Source: JBBQRS01 sp038214535
GTDB lineage: Bacteria > Chloroflexota > Anaerolineae > CG2-30-64-16
NCBI GenBank assembly: GCA_038214535.1
Contig: JBBQRS010000002.1
Span: forward strand, 1 to 64,000
DNA: 64,000 bases
Direction of reading: 5' to 3'
Shown here: positions 57,306 to 64,000 of the stretch, piece by piece
How the letters are laid out: each line of letters opens with the position of its first letter
Position numbering within the stretch: position 1 is the stretch's first letter
Made by a program: the position numbers and the translations under genes
Notes under the pieces: model-generated
What the model saw: only the letters and a program-made list of their open reading frames with translations
Told to the model about the DNA's origin: nothing
Databases searched by the model: none

Positions 57306-59873
57306 TCAGGGAGCGCTTTCCGGATTGAGGCCGGGCAGCAGGTAACGTCCATCCGGGACGACCTGTTCACCGGCTGAGAGCGGGAGGCGCTCTTCGGTTT
57401 CCGGGTGGTAGAGGCCCACGTAGAATTGACCTTCGCCTTGCGCCAATGGCAGGCGCAGCCGTTGGCGGATCACATCGCCCGCGCTCCAGCCGGTCATTGG
57501 GCTGCACGCGGCATCCTGTGTTGCGCCGCCGAGACAGCTATCCTGCTGCGCTGCGATCCGGCCGTCCGCGTCTACGAGGTGCAGGAAGGTTTTATAAGCT
57601 GTTGCGGGAGTTTTCTCCACCGCCCACAACAGGTCAACGATGGTTTCTTCGTCGCTCGGTACGATCTCGTAGCCGACCAGTGCCAGTTCGTCGCCGAACC
57701 GCACATCGGCATCGGCCAGGTTCAACGCGCGGGCCATGTCAGGGTTCGCCGTAAGGTCGCTCAGGCGTTGCGGCGCGACTATGATTTCGCTCAGGTCTGT
57801 GCTTTGCGCGGCGAAGGGCGCGACTTCGACGCGATACACGCCCGGCGGCAGGCCCGGCGGGGACTGAAGCGTTATGGGCTGAACGATATCCGGCTCACCC
57901 GACCAGCCGGGAACGGTGTTCTCTTCCCCGGTAACGACAGCTTCGACGACCGCCCACACTTCGCCCGTCGCGTCTTTGATCCACGCGGTGACGGGTTGTG
58001 TGGGGTCTGTCCGCGCCGTCAACGCGCCCTGATCCCAGAAGAGCGTCAGTCGAATGGCGTTCGTTCCCGGGTCCTGCGGGCTGATCTCCCAGCCCATCAG
58101 CCGCCAGCCGTCCGATAGCGTGCGATCACCGGTGTGCACGTAGGGTTTGGGCCAGTCGTATACCCAGGCTTGCTCGACGCCCGCGTGCCGGACGATGTAG
58201 AGCGGCGCGCCCAGTTGCGCTGCGACATCGGAGTTCAACAGCTCGCGCTGAATCTGATTGACATAAGTTACAACATAGTCAATATCTTCGCGATAGAGGT
58301 CTGCGGGCGTTGGCGTCTCGTAGCAGATGTCTGTCAGATCGCCATGCAGGAACGGCGCGAAGACGTTGCACCCGTACCATGAGGAGACCCGCGCCCCAGA
58401 AGCGCCCTCCCGCTCGTTAATGAACGCCGCGGCCTCTTCCAGCCCCTCGCCCCAGCCTACCAACATCACCTGGCGCGCCGTCCGCATCCCGCCCAGCAGC
58501 GGGTTGTAGGCCGTCAGATAGGACGGCGCGGCGGCGTAAACCAACCCGCCCTGCACGATGAGCAGCACGCTGATCAGGGCATACCATGCGCGGGGAGGGC
58601 GCAGACGCGCGGAAACGGTCGACGCGTTGCGTCTGCGCTGCCACCACACGACGAGGGCAACCCAACCGAAGGCCGCGAGCAGGTCAAGTGTCAGGAAAAC
58701 CGGCAGCAGATACCGGTCGAACTTCTTATCGCCCAGGGAGAGGATCACGATGTACCAGGCGACGAAGAGCCACAACCCCCACAGCGCGCGCCGAACGTCA
58801 ACGATTGTCATCGGATTGGAGGCTTCAGTCGGTTTTTGCGGCAAAGAGAACAATGTGCGAAACCGGCTGAAGCCTCCACTCCGGCCTGTTTGCCCGACCA
58901 GTGTGGAGACCAACGCCAACACCACGCCGATCAAGGTGATTGGCGTGGTGCGCCACAGGATCACAGCACCATAGAACGGCCAGCCGGGCGATGCGACGGC
59001 TTGACCCAGCCAGAAGTTGCCCAACTCGTGACCGGTCTGGCTGTAGGTCCCCATCAGCCCCAGCACGCGGCGGATGCTATCCAGCGGCGCGACCCACATT
59101 GCCGGCCAGAGCAGGGTGATGACCAGCGCAGCCGGGATGCCCACCCATAGGCAATCCACGATGGTGTCGCCAAAGGCGGTCAGCCAGCGGCGTTCACCCC
59201 GGGCGTGCGCCGTTGCGCTGAATCGGTCGAACAGCAGCCAGCCCACCATGAGCGGCCCCAGCGCCAGCGCGGGCGACTTGGTGAGGATGCCCAGCCCGAT
59301 GGCAATGCCCGCGGCGACGTAAAGCGCCCTGCGGTGGGTGCGCGTCGCCAGCATGAGCAAGAGCCACGCAAGCGTAACAGTCAGGGTGAGCAACGCATCG
59401 AGGTGGATGATCTTACTGTGCGCCAGCCAGAAGGGATCGAGCAGGGCGAGGAGGGCGGCCAGCACAGCGACGGCGTCGCCTAACAACCGGCGGCTCAACA
59501 GGAAAAAGAGCACTCCACCGACGGCGCATAGAAGGATGATCGGCAGGCGTAGCCACGGTAGATATGCGAGGCTGGTCGTGTCCGCCGCCAGCGATTCAGC
59601 CATCGCGCGCAGCGAGGCGGCGTCCGCCGGGCGGTCGAAAAGCCAGCGGAGAGTCACGCCGAGGCTGCCGGCCCAGGTGGTGGTGACGCCGGGATGCCCG
59701 CTGGTATTCGTCGCGCGCCAATCCTGGTTGCCCAGCGCGAGCATGAATTGCGCGGTGCGCCCGGCCCAGAGGTGTTCATCGGGGGTGAGATAGCCGCTCA
59801 GGCCGGGCAGCCTGAGGCCGATGCCTGTCAGGAAGAGGGCCAGAGAAATCAACCCGACCTGTGTGCGCTTCAT
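57306..59873 (-). CDS. GT39-type glycosyltransferase with C-terminal extracytoplasmic domains
   Basis: This 855-aa protein has an N-terminal GT-C membrane part of about eleven TM helices. It has GYLTPDEHLWAGRTAQFM (Asp-Glu motif) and GHPGVTTTWAGSLG. The soluble C-terminal half is beta-rich, with two NPCBM/jelly-roll-like units (residues about 560-850). It probably transfers a sugar from a polyprenyl carrier to an envelope acceptor. A GGCTTCAGCCGG-family repeat (58813-58884) is translated in frame within a loop between TM helices (GGFSRFRTLFSLPQKPTEAS). ATG 59873 is preceded by a weak ribosome site. Confidence 0.87.
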   Translation of the reverse strand: MKRTQVGLISLALFLTGIGLRLPGLSGYLTPDEHLWAGRTAQFMLALGNQDWRATNTSGHPGVTTTWAGSLGVTLRWLFDRPADAASLRAMAESLAADTTSLAYLPWLRLPIILLCAVGGVLFFLLSRRLLGDAVAVLAALLALLDPFWLAHSKIIHLDALLTLTVTLAWLLLMLATRTHRRALYVAAGIAIGLGILTKSPALALGPLMVGWLLFDRFSATAHARGERRWLTAFGDTIVDCLWVGIPAALVITLLWPAMWVAPLDSIRRVLGLMGTYSQTGHELGNFWLGQAVASPGWPFYGAVILWRTTPITLIGVVLALVSTLVGQTGRSGGFSRFRTLFSLPQKPTEASNPMTIVDVRRALWGLWLFVAWYIVILSLGDKKFDRYLLPVFLTLDLLAAFGWVALVVWWQRRRNASTVSARLRPPRAWYALISVLLIVQGGLVYAAAPSYLTAYNPLLGGMRTARQVMLVGWGEGLEEAAAFINEREGASGARVSSWYGCNVFAPFLHGDLTDICYETPTPADLYREDIDYVVTYVNQIQRELLNSDVAAQLGAPLYIVRHAGVEQAWVYDWPKPYVHTGDRTLSDGWRLMGWEISPQDPGTNAIRLTLFWDQGALTARTDPTQPVTAWIKDATGEVWAVVEAVVTGEENTVPGWSGEPDIVQPITLQSPPGLPPGVYRVEVAPFAAQSTDLSEIIVAPQRLSDLTANPDMARALNLADADVRFGDELALVGYEIVPSDEETIVDLLWAVEKTPATAYKTFLHLVDADGRIAAQQDSCLGGATQDAACSPMTGWSAGDVIRQRLRLPLAQGEGQFYVGLYHPETEERLPLSAGEQVVPDGRYLLPGLNPESAP
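58813..58884. repeat. Palindromic repeat, GGCTTCAGCCGG family, copy 4, inside a coding region
   Basis: GGATTGGAGGCTTCAGTCGG and CCGGCTGAAGCCTCCACTCC are near-perfect complements. The element is 72 bp, a multiple of three, and keeps the glycosyltransferase frame open. Confidence 0.88.
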
Positions 59874-59887
59874 TGGGATGAGGTTTG

Positions 59888-59931
59888 GAAAAAGCTCCCC
59901 GGCCCTTCGTGTGCTAACAGGGCCGGGGAGC
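59888..59931 (-). terminator. Rho-independent terminator of the pyruvate dehydrogenase operon
   Basis: GCTCCCCGGCCC (59894-59905) and GGGCCGGGGAGC (59920-59931) form a perfect 12-bp stem. It is followed on the minus strand by TTTTT. It lies 15 bp after the E2 stop. Confidence 0.92.
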
Positions 59932-59945
59932 CGGGTGTGTGAGGT

Positions 59946-61241
59946 TTAGAGCACCAGCCGCATCGGTTGTTCCAGCCCCGCGGTGACCGCCTGCATGAAA
60001 CGCGCGGCTTCCGCGCCGTCCGTCACGCGGTGATCGGCGGAGATCGTGGTCTTCATGCGCGTGCCGACGACGATCTGCCCGTCTACGACGACCGGCGTTT
60101 GCGCCACGGAGCCGACGGCTAGGATCGCGGCCTGGGGCGGGTTGATGATGGCGATGAAGTGGTCTACATCGAACATGCCGAGGTTGCTGATGGTGAACGT
60201 GCCGCCCACCATATCATCGGGCTTCATACGCCCACCGCGCGCCCGCCCTACGAGCTCGCGCGCGTCGGCGGCGATCTGCGTCAGCGACTTGGTGTCGCAA
60301 TCGCGGATCACGACGGTGAGCAGGCCGGTTTCGCGCGCCACGGCGATGCCGATGTTCACTTCATTCTGCACGTGAATCTCGTTGCCCGCGAACGAGGCGT
60401 TGAGGTTCGGGAACTCGCGCAGGGCCAGCGCCGCGGCCTTGATGATGAAGTCGTTGATGGAAATCTTCTGGTCTTCAGGGAGCAGCGCGTTGAGCTGGCT
60501 GCGCAATGCCATCGCCGCGGCCATATCCACATCGCTGGTGATGTAGAAATGCGGGGCCTGCGTCTTGCTTTCCATCATGCGGCGGCCAATCGTCTGGCGC
60601 ATGGGTGAGAGCGGCACGGTGGTATAGCTTTCCATCGTCGGCTCGTAAGACGGCGTCGGGATGGACGGCGTGACGGTGGCCTTTGTCGGGACTTTCTCGC
60701 GTTCCGTCAGGTGCGTCTCGATGTCGCGCTTGATGATGCGGCCACCCGGCCCCGTTCCCTTCACTTGACGGAGGTCAATCCCCAGTTCGGCGGCCATGCG
60801 CATGGCGACGGGCGAAGCGGACAGGCGCCCTTCCGCCGGTTCAGCGGCTTGCTCGGTGGCGGCGCTCGGCAAAACGATATCCGCGGCGGCCGCGGCGGCT
60901 TCGACTTCGGACGGCTTTTCCTCGGCGGCGGGGGCCGTCTTGGCCGGCGTTTCTGTCTGGGCCGCTTCGCTCAGGCCGAGCGCGGCCATATCTAATTTTT
61001 CGCCTTCAGTGCCGATCACGGCGATGGGGGTGCCGATGGGCACGCTGGTCCCGGCTTCTACCAGGATTTTCAGCAGGACGCCCGCCCGGAACGAGGGGAC
61101 CTCGACGCTGGCCTTGTCCGTCTCGATGATGGCGATGGTCTCGCCTTCATTGACGGTATCCCCGGTTTTCTTGAGCCACTCTTGCAGCAGCCCTTCGGCC
61201 ATATCAAAGCCCAATTTGGGCATGGAAATCAGTTCAGCCAC
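59946..61241 (-). CDS. pdhC: Dihydrolipoamide acetyltransferase (pyruvate dehydrogenase E2)
   Basis: This 431-aa E2 has one lipoyl domain (1-78; lipoylated Lys43 in IETDKASVEV) and an Ala/Glu-rich linker. A peripheral subunit-binding domain follows (about 140-178; SASPVAMRMAAELGIDLRQV). The acyltransferase core carries HFYITSDVDM and the catalytic DHRVTDGAEAA. It passes the acetyl group from lipoamide to CoA. It is last in the E1alpha-E1beta-E2 operon. No E3 gene is in the window, so lipoamide dehydrogenase must be encoded elsewhere. Confidence 0.95.
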   Translation of the reverse strand: MAELISMPKLGFDMAEGLLQEWLKKTGDTVNEGETIAIIETDKASVEVPSFRAGVLLKILVEAGTSVPIGTPIAVIGTEGEKLDMAALGLSEAAQTETPAKTAPAAEEKPSEVEAAAAAADIVLPSAATEQAAEPAEGRLSASPVAMRMAAELGIDLRQVKGTGPGGRIIKRDIETHLTEREKVPTKATVTPSIPTPSYEPTMESYTTVPLSPMRQTIGRRMMESKTQAPHFYITSDVDMAAAMALRSQLNALLPEDQKISINDFIIKAAALALREFPNLNASFAGNEIHVQNEVNIGIAVARETGLLTVVIRDCDTKSLTQIAADARELVGRARGGRMKPDDMVGGTFTISNLGMFDVDHFIAIINPPQAAILAVGSVAQTPVVVDGQIVVGTRMKTTISADHRVTDGAEAARFMQAVTAGLEQPMRLVL

Positions 61242-61282
61242 GGATTCCTCCTATGATGGGCTTGTCGTCGTTTTGGCGGCTC

Positions 61283-62269
61283 TTATACATCGAGATAAAG
61301 CACATCGCGCACGGCATGGATGATATCGGGCAATTGCGGCAGCGCCATTTGTTCCAGCTCTTTGTTGTACGGCAACGGCACTTCGGCTTGCGCTACGCGT
61401 CGCACCGGCGCGTCCAGGTAATCGAAGGCCAGCTCGGTAACGCGGCTGGCAATCTCTGCGCCGATGCCATAGGCGCGCCAACCCTCTTCCACAACCACCA
61501 TGCGATTGGTCTTGCGGACCGATTCGACGATGGGGCGCGTGTCGAGCGGGCGCAACGTGCGCAGGTCAATCACCTCGGCCTCGATGCCGTCTTTGGCGAG
61601 CTGTTCGGCGGCTTGCAGACAGACCGGCAACATCTTCGAGTAGGAGACGATGGTGACGTCCTTGCCCTCGCGCTTGACATCCGACACACCGATAGGCAGG
61701 ATGTAGTCTTCATCATCCGGCACCTCGCCGCGCGATTGGTAGAGGGTCGCATTCTCGATGAAGAGCACCGGATCCTCGCCGCGAATTGCCGCCTTGAGCA
61801 GACCCTTGGCGTCTGCCGGCGTGCTGGGTGCAATGACCTTCAGGCCGGGGAAATGGGCGAAAACAACGTCAGGCGTCTGCGAATGCGTTGCGCCGAGTTG
61901 TCGCCCGCCGCCGCCCACCGTCCGGATGACGACCGGGCATTTGATCTGGCCGTTGAACATGTAATAGAACTTGGCGATGTGGTTGACGATCTGATCCATC
62001 GCCAGGAAGGCGAAGTTGATCGTCATAATTTCGGCCACCGGGCGCAAACCGGCGATGGCTGCGCCGGCCGCCGCGCCCACGATGACGCCCTCGGCGATGG
62101 GGGTGTCACGGACGCGTTTCTCACCGAACTCATCGAGGAAGCCGCGCGTGACGGCGTAGGTGCCACCCCACGTGCCGATTTCTTCGCCCATGATGAAAAC
62201 CCGGTCATCGCGGTACATTTCTTCGCGCAAGGCCTGGCTGATAGCCTCTCGATACGTAATGCGTGCCAT
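61283..62269 (-). CDS. pdhB: Pyruvate dehydrogenase E1 component, beta subunit
   Basis: This 328-aa transketolase-like beta subunit begins ITYREAISQALREEMYRDDR. It carries FIMGEEIGTWGGTYAVT, GAAIAGLRPVAEIMT, and QLGATHSQ. The C-terminal swivelling domain has IDLRTLRPLDTRPIVESVRKT. It pairs with the alpha subunit to decarboxylate pyruvate with thiamine diphosphate. It lies 81 bp after the alpha gene and 41 bp before E2. Confidence 0.95.
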   Translation of the reverse strand: MARITYREAISQALREEMYRDDRVFIMGEEIGTWGGTYAVTRGFLDEFGEKRVRDTPIAEGVIVGAAAGAAIAGLRPVAEIMTINFAFLAMDQIVNHIAKFYYMFNGQIKCPVVIRTVGGGGRQLGATHSQTPDVVFAHFPGLKVIAPSTPADAKGLLKAAIRGEDPVLFIENATLYQSRGEVPDDEDYILPIGVSDVKREGKDVTIVSYSKMLPVCLQAAEQLAKDGIEAEVIDLRTLRPLDTRPIVESVRKTNRMVVVEEGWRAYGIGAEIASRVTELAFDYLDAPVRRVAQAEVPLPYNKELEQMALPQLPDIIHAVRDVLYLDV

Positions 62270-62350
62270 TAACTGCTCCTCTTGCCTGGCGAGCGCAGGC
62301 TGGCGTCTCTAAAAAAGGAATTTGCGCCGACGCGCGCACCCTGGCGGGTA

Positions 62351-63331
62351 CTAGCGATGCGGGATGGGATCAACGTAAACGAACTCGCAGAGTGCGGCCT
62401 CTTCAGGATTCGGGCTTTCTTCGGCGAACTCGACGATCTCGACCAGCTCTGTTTCGACCTGCGCGCGGATCGCCTCGAAGTCGGCCTTTTTAGCCAGCTT
62501 CTTGTCGGTCATGTAATCTTCCAGGCGGGCAATCGGATCGCGCACGCGCCATTCTTCGATCTCCGTCTTCGAGCGATAACGCTCGGGGTCGCCCATCGAA
62601 TGACCCGAATAGCGGTAGGTCAGGGCTTCGAGAAGCACCGGGCCTTCCTTGCGCGCATAATCCAGCGCTTCATCCACGTTCTGATACATCTCGATCACGT
62701 CTTGCCCGTTGAGCTGCCGGTTGGCGATGTCGTAGGCACAACCCTTCTCGTAGATGTTCGTTACGGCTGAAGCGCGGGCGACTTCGGTACCCATACCGTA
62801 CTGGTTGTTTTCGACCAGGAAGACGATCGGTAGTTTCCAGACCGCCGCGAGGTTGATGGACTCGTGGAAGTAACCGATGTTGGTGGTACCTTCGCCGAGT
62901 ACGCAGAGCACGGCATCCGGTTCTTCCTTGTAGCTGATCGCCAGCGCGACGCCTGTCGCTATGGGAAGATGCCCTCCGACGATGGCGTGGCCGCCCCAGT
63001 AGTTGTGCTCGCTGCTGGCAAGGTGCATCGAGCCGCCCTTGCCGCCGCTGACGCCGGTGGCCTTGCCCAGGAGTTCCGCCATGATGGCTTTCGGGTCCAG
63101 CCCGCGGGCAATGGCCCACCCGTGATCGCGATAGGCCGTCAGAAGGTGGTCCGTGGGTTTCAGCGCCTTGCAAGCGCCCATGGCGATTGCTTCTTGGCCG
63201 ATGTAGAGATGCAAGAAACCACCGATCTTGCCCTCGGCGTATAACTCAGCCGACTTTTCTTCAAAGCGACGGGTGAGGACCATCTGCTGGTGGAGCTCCA
63301 ATAGCTCGTCCTTCGTCAGCTCTTTCGTCAC
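62351..63331 (-). CDS. pdhA: Pyruvate dehydrogenase E1 component, alpha subunit
   Basis: This 326-aa thiamine-diphosphate enzyme subunit has FLHLYIGQEAIAMGACKAL, TAYRDHGWAIARG and GGKGGSMHLAS. The cofactor motif reads GEGTTNIGYFHESIN...ENNQYGMG, with GEG in place of GDG. YRYSGHSMGDPERYRS is the phosphorylation-loop region. The start is GTG at 63331, with AAGGAGG at ideal spacing. The frame open to 63538 continues through palindromic intergenic text and is rejected. Confidence 0.95.
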   Translation of the reverse strand: MTKELTKDELLELHQQMVLTRRFEEKSAELYAEGKIGGFLHLYIGQEAIAMGACKALKPTDHLLTAYRDHGWAIARGLDPKAIMAELLGKATGVSGGKGGSMHLASSEHNYWGGHAIVGGHLPIATGVALAISYKEEPDAVLCVLGEGTTNIGYFHESINLAAVWKLPIVFLVENNQYGMGTEVARASAVTNIYEKGCAYDIANRQLNGQDVIEMYQNVDEALDYARKEGPVLLEALTYRYSGHSMGDPERYRSKTEIEEWRVRDPIARLEDYMTDKKLAKKADFEAIRAQVETELVEIVEFAEESPNPEEAALCEFVYVDPIPHR

Positions 63332-63480
63332 CTGTACCTCCTTACGCGGATGAAAACCTGCAAACGAATGAATTATGCCATGAAATTGAACCTGCCGCCA
63401 ACGCGGGAGCATCGCGTTTTGCGTTACGAGTCTCCGGCGCACAGGAGTGCGCGCTACGAACGACATTCGGCGCGCCGGGC

Positions 63481-64000
63481 CTATATCTCGATAACCAGCG
63501 GGAGAATCAGGGGCCGCCGGCCGGTGCGGGCGTGGCAATATTGCTGGAGCGCATCGCGAATTTTGTTGCGCGCTCCTGACGTCGCGCCGGCGCTATCGAG
63601 CACCGACCAGATGCGGTCTCTGGCACCCTCGATCAGGTCGTCCGATTCGGCGGCGTAGACGAAACCGCGCGTCAGGATTTCCGGCTCGCCCACGACTTCG
63701 CCTGTGGTGCGGTTGACGGCGACCATCGCGACGAGGAATCCGTCACGCGAGAGATGCTTGCGGTCGCGCAACACGGCTGCCCCGATATCGCCGATCCCCA
63801 ACCCGTCTACCAGGACGTGGCCGCCGTTGATCTGTTCGGCCAGCGCCATCCCGTTGGGGCGCACCTCGACGATCTGGCCGCTTTCCACGATGCAGATGTT
63901 CTCGCGCGGGATGCCCGCGGCTTCCGCGGTGCGCGCGTGCAGCACCAGATGCCGATACTCGCCGTGCATCGGGATGAAGAATTTGGGGCGCACCAGCGAA
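63481..64000 (-). CDS. rnj: Ribonuclease J, C-terminal part (cut by window edge)
   Basis: About 173 residues of the 3' end of RNase J are present. The metallo-beta-lactamase/beta-CASP part ends with KFFIPMHGEYRHLVLHARTA. The C-terminal domain then reads GGHVLVDGLGIGDIGAAVLR, RKHLSRDGFLVAMVAVN and LTRGFVYAAES. RNase J is a 5'-3' exo/endoribonuclease central to RNA decay in many bacteria. The upstream part lies beyond position 64000. The stop is followed by palindromic text and then pdhA. Confidence 0.93.
   Translation of the reverse strand, partial: SLVRPKFFIPMHGEYRHLVLHARTAEAAGIPRENICIVESGQIVEVRPNGMALAEQINGGHVLVDGLGIGDIGAAVLRDRKHLSRDGFLVAMVAVNRTTGEVVGEPEILTRGFVYAAESDDLIEGARDRIWSVLDSAGATSGARNKIRDALQQYCHARTGRRPLILPLVIEI

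Noticed and set aside
63332..63538. N-terminal extension of the E1alpha frame
   Set aside because: The GTG at 63331 has an ideal AAGGAGG site and starts at the conserved N-terminus. The extension encodes Arg/Pro-rich text from intergenic repeat DNA.

Overview
The window is high-GC DNA, densely coded, with no obvious foreign block apart from one insertion sequence. Gene content (ScpB next to an AmaP-like membrane protein, an ANTAR two-component pair, long META-domain lipoprotein, DUF4445 corrinoid-activating protein, polyprenyl-linked sugar transferases, AhpE/mycoredoxin-like thiol proteins, many short palindromic intergenic repeats) suggests a Chloroflexota bacterium, probably Anaerolineae-like. 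That is an inference from gene content, not a phylogeny.

Region 1 (about 0.2-25.8 kb, all on the minus strand) is a carbohydrate-handling island: a sugar ABC importer (lipoprotein binding protein, two permeases, two different ATPases), an MFS transporter, five sugar isomerase/epimerase-like TIM barrels, a zinc alcohol dehydrogenase, a Gfo/Idh/MocA protein, a family 4 glycosidase and a mannose-6-phosphate-isomerase-like cupin. Embedded in it is a complete-looking corrinoid methyl-transfer module: URO-D-type methyltransferase, DxHxxG corrinoid protein, small methionine-synthase-activation-like protein and ferredoxin/ASKHA reductive activator. This suggests cobalamin-dependent demethylation of a methylated sugar or polyol, which is a hypothesis. 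A brnT toxin gene interrupted by an 87-bp MITE-like element, with its intact brnA antitoxin, lies inside the island. PanB and an unrecognised 424-aa protein sit at its right end.

Region 2 (26-33.5 kb) holds a giant lipoprotein with nine META domains, a frameshifted thioesterase, an overlapping gene pair that fuses XRE helix-turn-helix domains to Hfq/Sm-like domains, ScpB and an AmaP-like protein. Region 3 (33.5-41.4 kb) is an envelope-sugar operon (YfhO-like protein, GT39, GT2), an ANTAR response regulator with its HisKA_2 kinase, and tRNA-Pro(GGG). Region 4 (41.5-51.7 kb, plus strand) has an IS transposase followed by mostly single genes. Among them is a gene split by an in-frame UGA exactly at the peroxidatic cysteine of an AhpE-type peroxiredoxin fused to a mycoredoxin-like domain: a probable selenoprotein. 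Region 5 (51.7-64 kb) is a MacB-type efflux operon, an aldo/keto reductase, a GT39-type transferase, the pyruvate dehydrogenase E1alpha/E1beta/E2 operon and the 3' part of RNase J.

At least six families of palindromic repeats recur between genes. Three copies lie inside reading frames of membrane proteins and are translated. The most notable findings are the selenocysteine peroxiredoxin-mycoredoxin fusion, the HTH-Sm pair with its own promoter, the corrinoid-sugar island, the MITE-inactivated toxin and the in-frame palindromic insertions.
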